Positions 4,876-7,082 of a stretch of DNA of 7,082 bases are shown here, piece after piece. The stretch is from positions 1 to 7,082 of the forward strand of contig JBGPIK010000361.1 of assembly GCA_041484845.1 (NCBI GenBank), in the 5' to 3' direction. This stretch comes from JBGPIK01 sp041484845 (lineage in GTDB: Bacteria; Desulfobacterota; Binatia; UBA9968). The notes beneath the pieces are model-generated. The model was not told the origin of the DNA, did not search any database, and worked only from the letters and a program-made list of their open reading frames with translations. How positions within the stretch are numbered: position 1 is the stretch's first letter; every line of letters starts with the position of its first letter. The position numbers and the translations under genes are program-made.

Positions 4876-5760
4876 ATGGAACTAAAACGTTCATGGATGT
4901 TCGTCCCCGGTCACCGGCAAAAAATGATCGATAAAGCCCTGGGGCTGAACACGGATGCCATCATGCTGGACATTGAGGATGGCGTAGCTCCGAACGAAAA
5001 GGACACCGCGCGAAAGAACATCGCGGACTCTCTTGGACGAGAAAAATCGCCCGGAGCCCCTGCCCGCTTTGTGCGCATCAACGCCATTGGCCATCCGCGC
5101 ATGGACGCCGATCTGGAAGCGGTAGTCCGGCCCGGCTTGGAAGGACTCGTCTGTCCGAAGGTGGACACGCCGGAGGAAGTTCGCAAGGTGGATGCGATTC
5201 TCAACAATCGCGAGCCGAAGATGAAAATCGGACTGGGCAGCATCAAATTGCTGATCGCCATTGAAAGCCCGCACGGGCTGCTCAACGCGCCCGCCATCGC
5301 CACGTGTTGTCCTCGTGTGATGGGTTTAATTTTCGGCGCCGAGGACTTCGGCCGTGAGATCGGCTTGCCTGCGGTACGGGAAGGCGAAGCCCGCGATCTG
5401 ATCTACGCCCGATCCGCGATCGTCGTGGCGGCAGCGGCGGCCCATGTGCAAGCTGTGGATGGCGTCTGGGTCGATCTGAACGACGGTCAAGGGCTTTTGG
5501 GATTCGCCAAGCAGTCGCGGCAGCTGGGCTTCTCCGGCATGTCGCTCATTCATCCGTCGCAGATCGATCCCATCAACAAAGTTTTCAGCCCCACGGCCGA
5601 AGAAATCGATTATTGTCAGAGGGTGCTGCAAGCTTTTGAGGAAGCCAACGCCCGCGGCGATGGGTCCATTGCTTTCGGCGGTCAATTGATCGACCGGCCG
5701 ATCATCGAACGCGCGCGCCGGACCCTCGAAATGGCGCGAAACCTCCGAATACTGGAGTGA
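4876..5760 (+). CDS. CitE/HpcH-family acyl-CoA lyase (citramalyl-/malyl-CoA lyase-like)
   Basis: From the preferred start the protein has 294 residues, a usual length for CitE-like TIM-barrel enzymes. These cleave (or form) 3-hydroxyacyl-CoA such as citramalyl-, malyl- or citryl-CoA with magnesium. Visible motifs: RSWMFVPGHRQKM (5-17), LDIEDGV (31-37), the substrate Arg in FVRINAIG (65-72), the metal-binding Glu in IAIESPHG (127-134), GAEDFGREIG (154-163) with the second metal ligand Asp157, DGVWVDLNDGQGL (195-207) and FSGMSLIHPSQI (219-230). It is a stand-alone enzyme; I see no citrate-lyase alpha or ACP genes, so a catabolic CoA-ester lyase is more likely than citrate lyase. An upstream ATG at 4849 would add nine residues. 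The stop codon is supplied by the octamer repeat that begins at 5753. Confidence 0.9.
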   Translation: MELKRSWMFVPGHRQKMIDKALGLNTDAIMLDIEDGVAPNEKDTARKNIADSLGREKSPGAPARFVRINAIGHPRMDADLEAVVRPGLEGLVCPKVDTPEEVRKVDAILNNREPKMKIGLGSIKLLIAIESPHGLLNAPAIATCCPRVMGLIFGAEDFGREIGLPAVREGEARDLIYARSAIVVAAAAAHVQAVDGVWVDLNDGQGLLGFAKQSRQLGFSGMSLIHPSQIDPINKVFSPTAEEIDYCQRVLQAFEEANARGDGSIAFGGQLIDRPIIERARRTLEMARNLRILE

Positions 5761-5819
5761 TGGAGTGCTGGAGTATTGGTTTAAACATTACTCCATTACT
5801 CCACCACTCCAATACTCCT
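5753..5819. repeat. Octamer fold-back element, copy B (three units facing four, overlapping a gene end)
   Basis: The left arm is TGGAGTGA, TGGAGTGC, TGGAGTAT (5753-5776). The right arm is four inverted octamers TTACTCCA, TTACTCCA, CCACTCCA, ATACTCCT (5788-5819). The centre carries the perfect palindrome GTTTAAAC (5779-5786). It is clearly the same family as 1093-1154, with the same eight-base phase. The first unit supplies the last codons and TGA stop (5758-5760) of the lyase gene, and the element ends about 10 bases before the ribosome site of the next gene. In RNA it would form a stem of about 25 pairs between the two genes. Confidence 0.87.
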
Positions 5820-5828
5820 TTTGCTAAC

Positions 5829-5833
5829 GGAGG
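5829..5833 (+). promoter_or_regulatory. Ribosome binding site deciding the MBL-protein start
   Basis: GGAGG lies eight bases before the ATG at 5842. A TTG codon at 5821 is in frame, but it would have no site of its own and would add seven polar residues ahead of the signal peptide, so 5842 is chosen. Confidence 0.8.
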
Positions 5834-5841
5834 AAGACAAA

Positions 5842-6774
5842 ATGAAAACAAGACTTTTGGTGATTGTGGCGTGTACTTGGCTCTTGACCGCCGGGGCCGC
5901 GGCGCCCGTTCGCATGACTCCGGTTAATATCACCGACGGCGTGTATATGTTCCAACACTCCCAGGGCTCAGGCAACTCCACCGTCGTTTTGACCGACGAC
6001 GGCGTTTTGGTTTTGGATTTTCATATCGACAATGCCGATCAAACGTTGGCGGGGATCCGCAAGCTAACCGACAAGAAAGTAAGATATTTGATCTCCTCCC
6101 ACAGCGCCAGCGACCATGCCTCAGGCTCATGGCACTTCCGCGAAGATAAACCGATTTGGATCGCAACCAAAAATCAGATCCACGATCTGCAAACACAAGA
6201 GCTAAAGGAATTCAACGAAAGGAAAAACTCCAACGATCCCCGCTACGCGGGCTACAAAGGACGAGAGCTCGGCCATCCGGACCTTGGTTTTGACGGTAGC
6301 ATGACACTCTATTTCGGCGGCGTGACGTTTCAGATTACCGCGGAAGGTAGAGGCCACAGCACTGGGGATCTCACGGTCTATATTCCTCAAAAACGCGTGT
6401 TTCTCACGGGTGACCTGCTCGACACCGAGATTCACCCTGGCCAAGGCGAATCTGGGGAAATATTTTATTCCAACGTAAAGGGCTGGCTCCAGATTCTCGA
6501 TAACATCATGGCGCGAAATCTCCCCGTGGACACTTATGTGCCCGGCCACGGGCCACCGCATATCGGCCGGGGCGTCAAGGATCTCGAAGAGCAGAAACGT
6601 TATTTCGTCGTGATGAGGGATGAAGTCGCCAAGATGATCAGCGCCGGGAAAACGCTTGAGCAAATCGAAAAGGAATTCAAAGTGCCCCAGGAATTCGCCC
6701 ATTATAAGAGGCCGGAACGCCTCAAGTTATTTTACAAGCTATTCTATAATCAGTTATTGGAGACAGGATACTAA
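5842..6774 (+). CDS. Exported metallo-beta-lactamase-fold hydrolase with altered metal motif
   Basis: The 310-residue protein begins with a Sec signal peptide (KTR, then a hydrophobic core at 5-15, cleavage probably at AGA after residue 19), so it should act in the periplasm. The rest is an MBL-fold domain. STVVLTDDGVLVLDFH (46-61) is the early strand pair. The metal motif at 87-92 reads H-S-A-S-D-H instead of HxHxDH. H172 (GRGHSTGD), D191 (LTGDLL) and H236 (VPGHGPPH) fill the later ligand positions. A helical tail (244-310) follows. Ala89 removes one ligand of the first zinc site, while D91, H92 and H236 of the second site remain. The substrate is unknown; a lactonase- or thioesterase-like hydrolysis is plausible. 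It is 38 bases upstream of a solute-binding protein gene, probably in one operon. Confidence 0.9.
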   Translation: MKTRLLVIVACTWLLTAGAAAPVRMTPVNITDGVYMFQHSQGSGNSTVVLTDDGVLVLDFHIDNADQTLAGIRKLTDKKVRYLISSHSASDHASGSWHFREDKPIWIATKNQIHDLQTQELKEFNERKNSNDPRYAGYKGRELGHPDLGFDGSMTLYFGGVTFQITAEGRGHSTGDLTVYIPQKRVFLTGDLLDTEIHPGQGESGEIFYSNVKGWLQILDNIMARNLPVDTYVPGHGPPHIGRGVKDLEEQKRYFVVMRDEVAKMISAGKTLEQIEKEFKVPQEFAHYKRPERLKLFYKLFYNQLLETGY

Positions 6775-6812
6775 AAAGTTTTTCAAAGAGGACCCACATC
6801 GAGGAGGAATCA

Positions 6813-7082
6813 ATGAAGTTTTTTGCCAGCGTTTTCGCCATTGCCCTGAGTCTATGCTCAACGGCAGGCGCACAAAGCGCCAAACCCATGCCTTTGGCGC
6901 AACTCGCCGCCTATAACAAGCCGGATCGCGAACAGGTCCTCTACTCAGGCGCGAAGGCCGAAGGGAAGGTTACCTGGTATACCTCCCTCGCCGGCGGCTC
7001 ATACAAAGAGCTGGCTTCGGCTTTCGAGGCGAAGTATCCCGGCGTCAAAGTTGAATCCTATCGCGGAACGAGCGACGAGCTC
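6813..7082 (+). CDS. ABC-transporter periplasmic solute-binding protein, N-terminal part (runs off right edge)
   Basis: The first 90 codons are present and the gene continues past the right edge. AGGAGG (6802-6807) lies five bases before the ATG. Residues 1-20 form a signal peptide with a clean AGA cleavage site at 18-20. Cys15 lacks a proper lipobox (LSLC), so a free periplasmic protein is more likely than a lipoprotein. The mature start (SGAKAEGKVTWYTSL, 45-59, and AFEAKYPGVKVESYRG, 70-85) is typical of family 1 / iron(III)-type extracellular solute-binding proteins. These hand ligands to an ABC permease, whose genes would be expected to the right. The ligand cannot be told from this fragment. 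Confidence 0.87.
   Translation, partial: MKFFASVFAIALSLCSTAGAQSAKPMPLAQLAAYNKPDREQVLYSGAKAEGKVTWYTSLAGGSYKELASAFEAKYPGVKVESYRGTSDEL

Noticed and set aside
5753..5819. Simple rho-independent terminator for the lyase gene
   Set aside because: The stem is long enough, but only TT (then TTGC) follows it and the same family also occurs between divergent genes, so a dedicated terminator role is not supported.
5842..5907. Lipoprotein signal (IVAC, Cys11) in the MBL protein
   Set aside because: The Cys is too close to the N-terminus for a normal lipoprotein signal. The hydrophobic stretch continues past it to an Ala-rich signal peptidase I site.

Overview
The window looks like chromosomal DNA from a Gram-negative, environmental (soil or sediment type) bacterium. 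It has moderately high GC, two exported proteins with Sec signal peptides, CoA-thioester catabolism genes, an MFS carrier, a vapBC toxin-antitoxin pair, and many short palindromic repeats between genes. That mix is familiar from metagenomic proteobacteria-like, Desulfobacterota-like and Tectomicrobia/NC10-like genomes. The sequence carries no rRNA or tRNA that would settle the lineage, so this placement is inference.

Layout: (1) Bases 1-987, minus strand: a MaoC-fold hydratase (475-987) followed by the start of a family III (CaiB/BaiF) CoA-transferase that runs off the left edge (1-372), with a strong hairpin between them. (2) Bases 988-1259: a divergent intergenic region with two unrelated palindromic repeats. 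(3) Bases 1260-2420, plus strand: an acyl-CoA dehydrogenase. (4) Bases 2421-3134: another extragenic palindrome, then a promoter and operator followed by vapB and vapC. (5) Bases 3145-4347, minus strand: an MFS transporter, convergent with vapC. (6) Bases 4348-4875: a gene-free stretch holding two fold-back repeats. (7) Bases 4876-5760, plus strand: a CitE/HpcH-type acyl-CoA lyase whose stop codon lies inside a repeat. (8) Bases 5842-7082, plus strand: an exported metallo-beta-lactamase-fold hydrolase followed closely by the start of an ABC-transporter solute-binding protein.

How the genes may work together: CoA-transferase, MaoC hydratase, acyl-CoA dehydrogenase and CitE-type lyase are the classes needed to activate a C4-C6 (di)carboxylic acid, oxidise or hydrate it, and cleave the resulting 3-hydroxyacyl-CoA. 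Itaconate, mesaconate and citramalate routes use this logic. The MFS protein and the solute-binding protein could supply substrate, but nothing in the sequence fixes the compound. The vapBC module sits between the two halves of the set and is probably independent cargo.

The most distinctive feature of the window is the density and variety of extragenic repeats. At least five unrelated inverted-repeat families occupy nearly every gap over 80 bases. One is an octamer-based fold-back element present in two clear copies and one possible degenerate copy. Two enzymes also have unusual active-site residues: an acyl-CoA dehydrogenase with Pro at the usual catalytic Glu position, and an MBL protein lacking the second His of HxHxDH.
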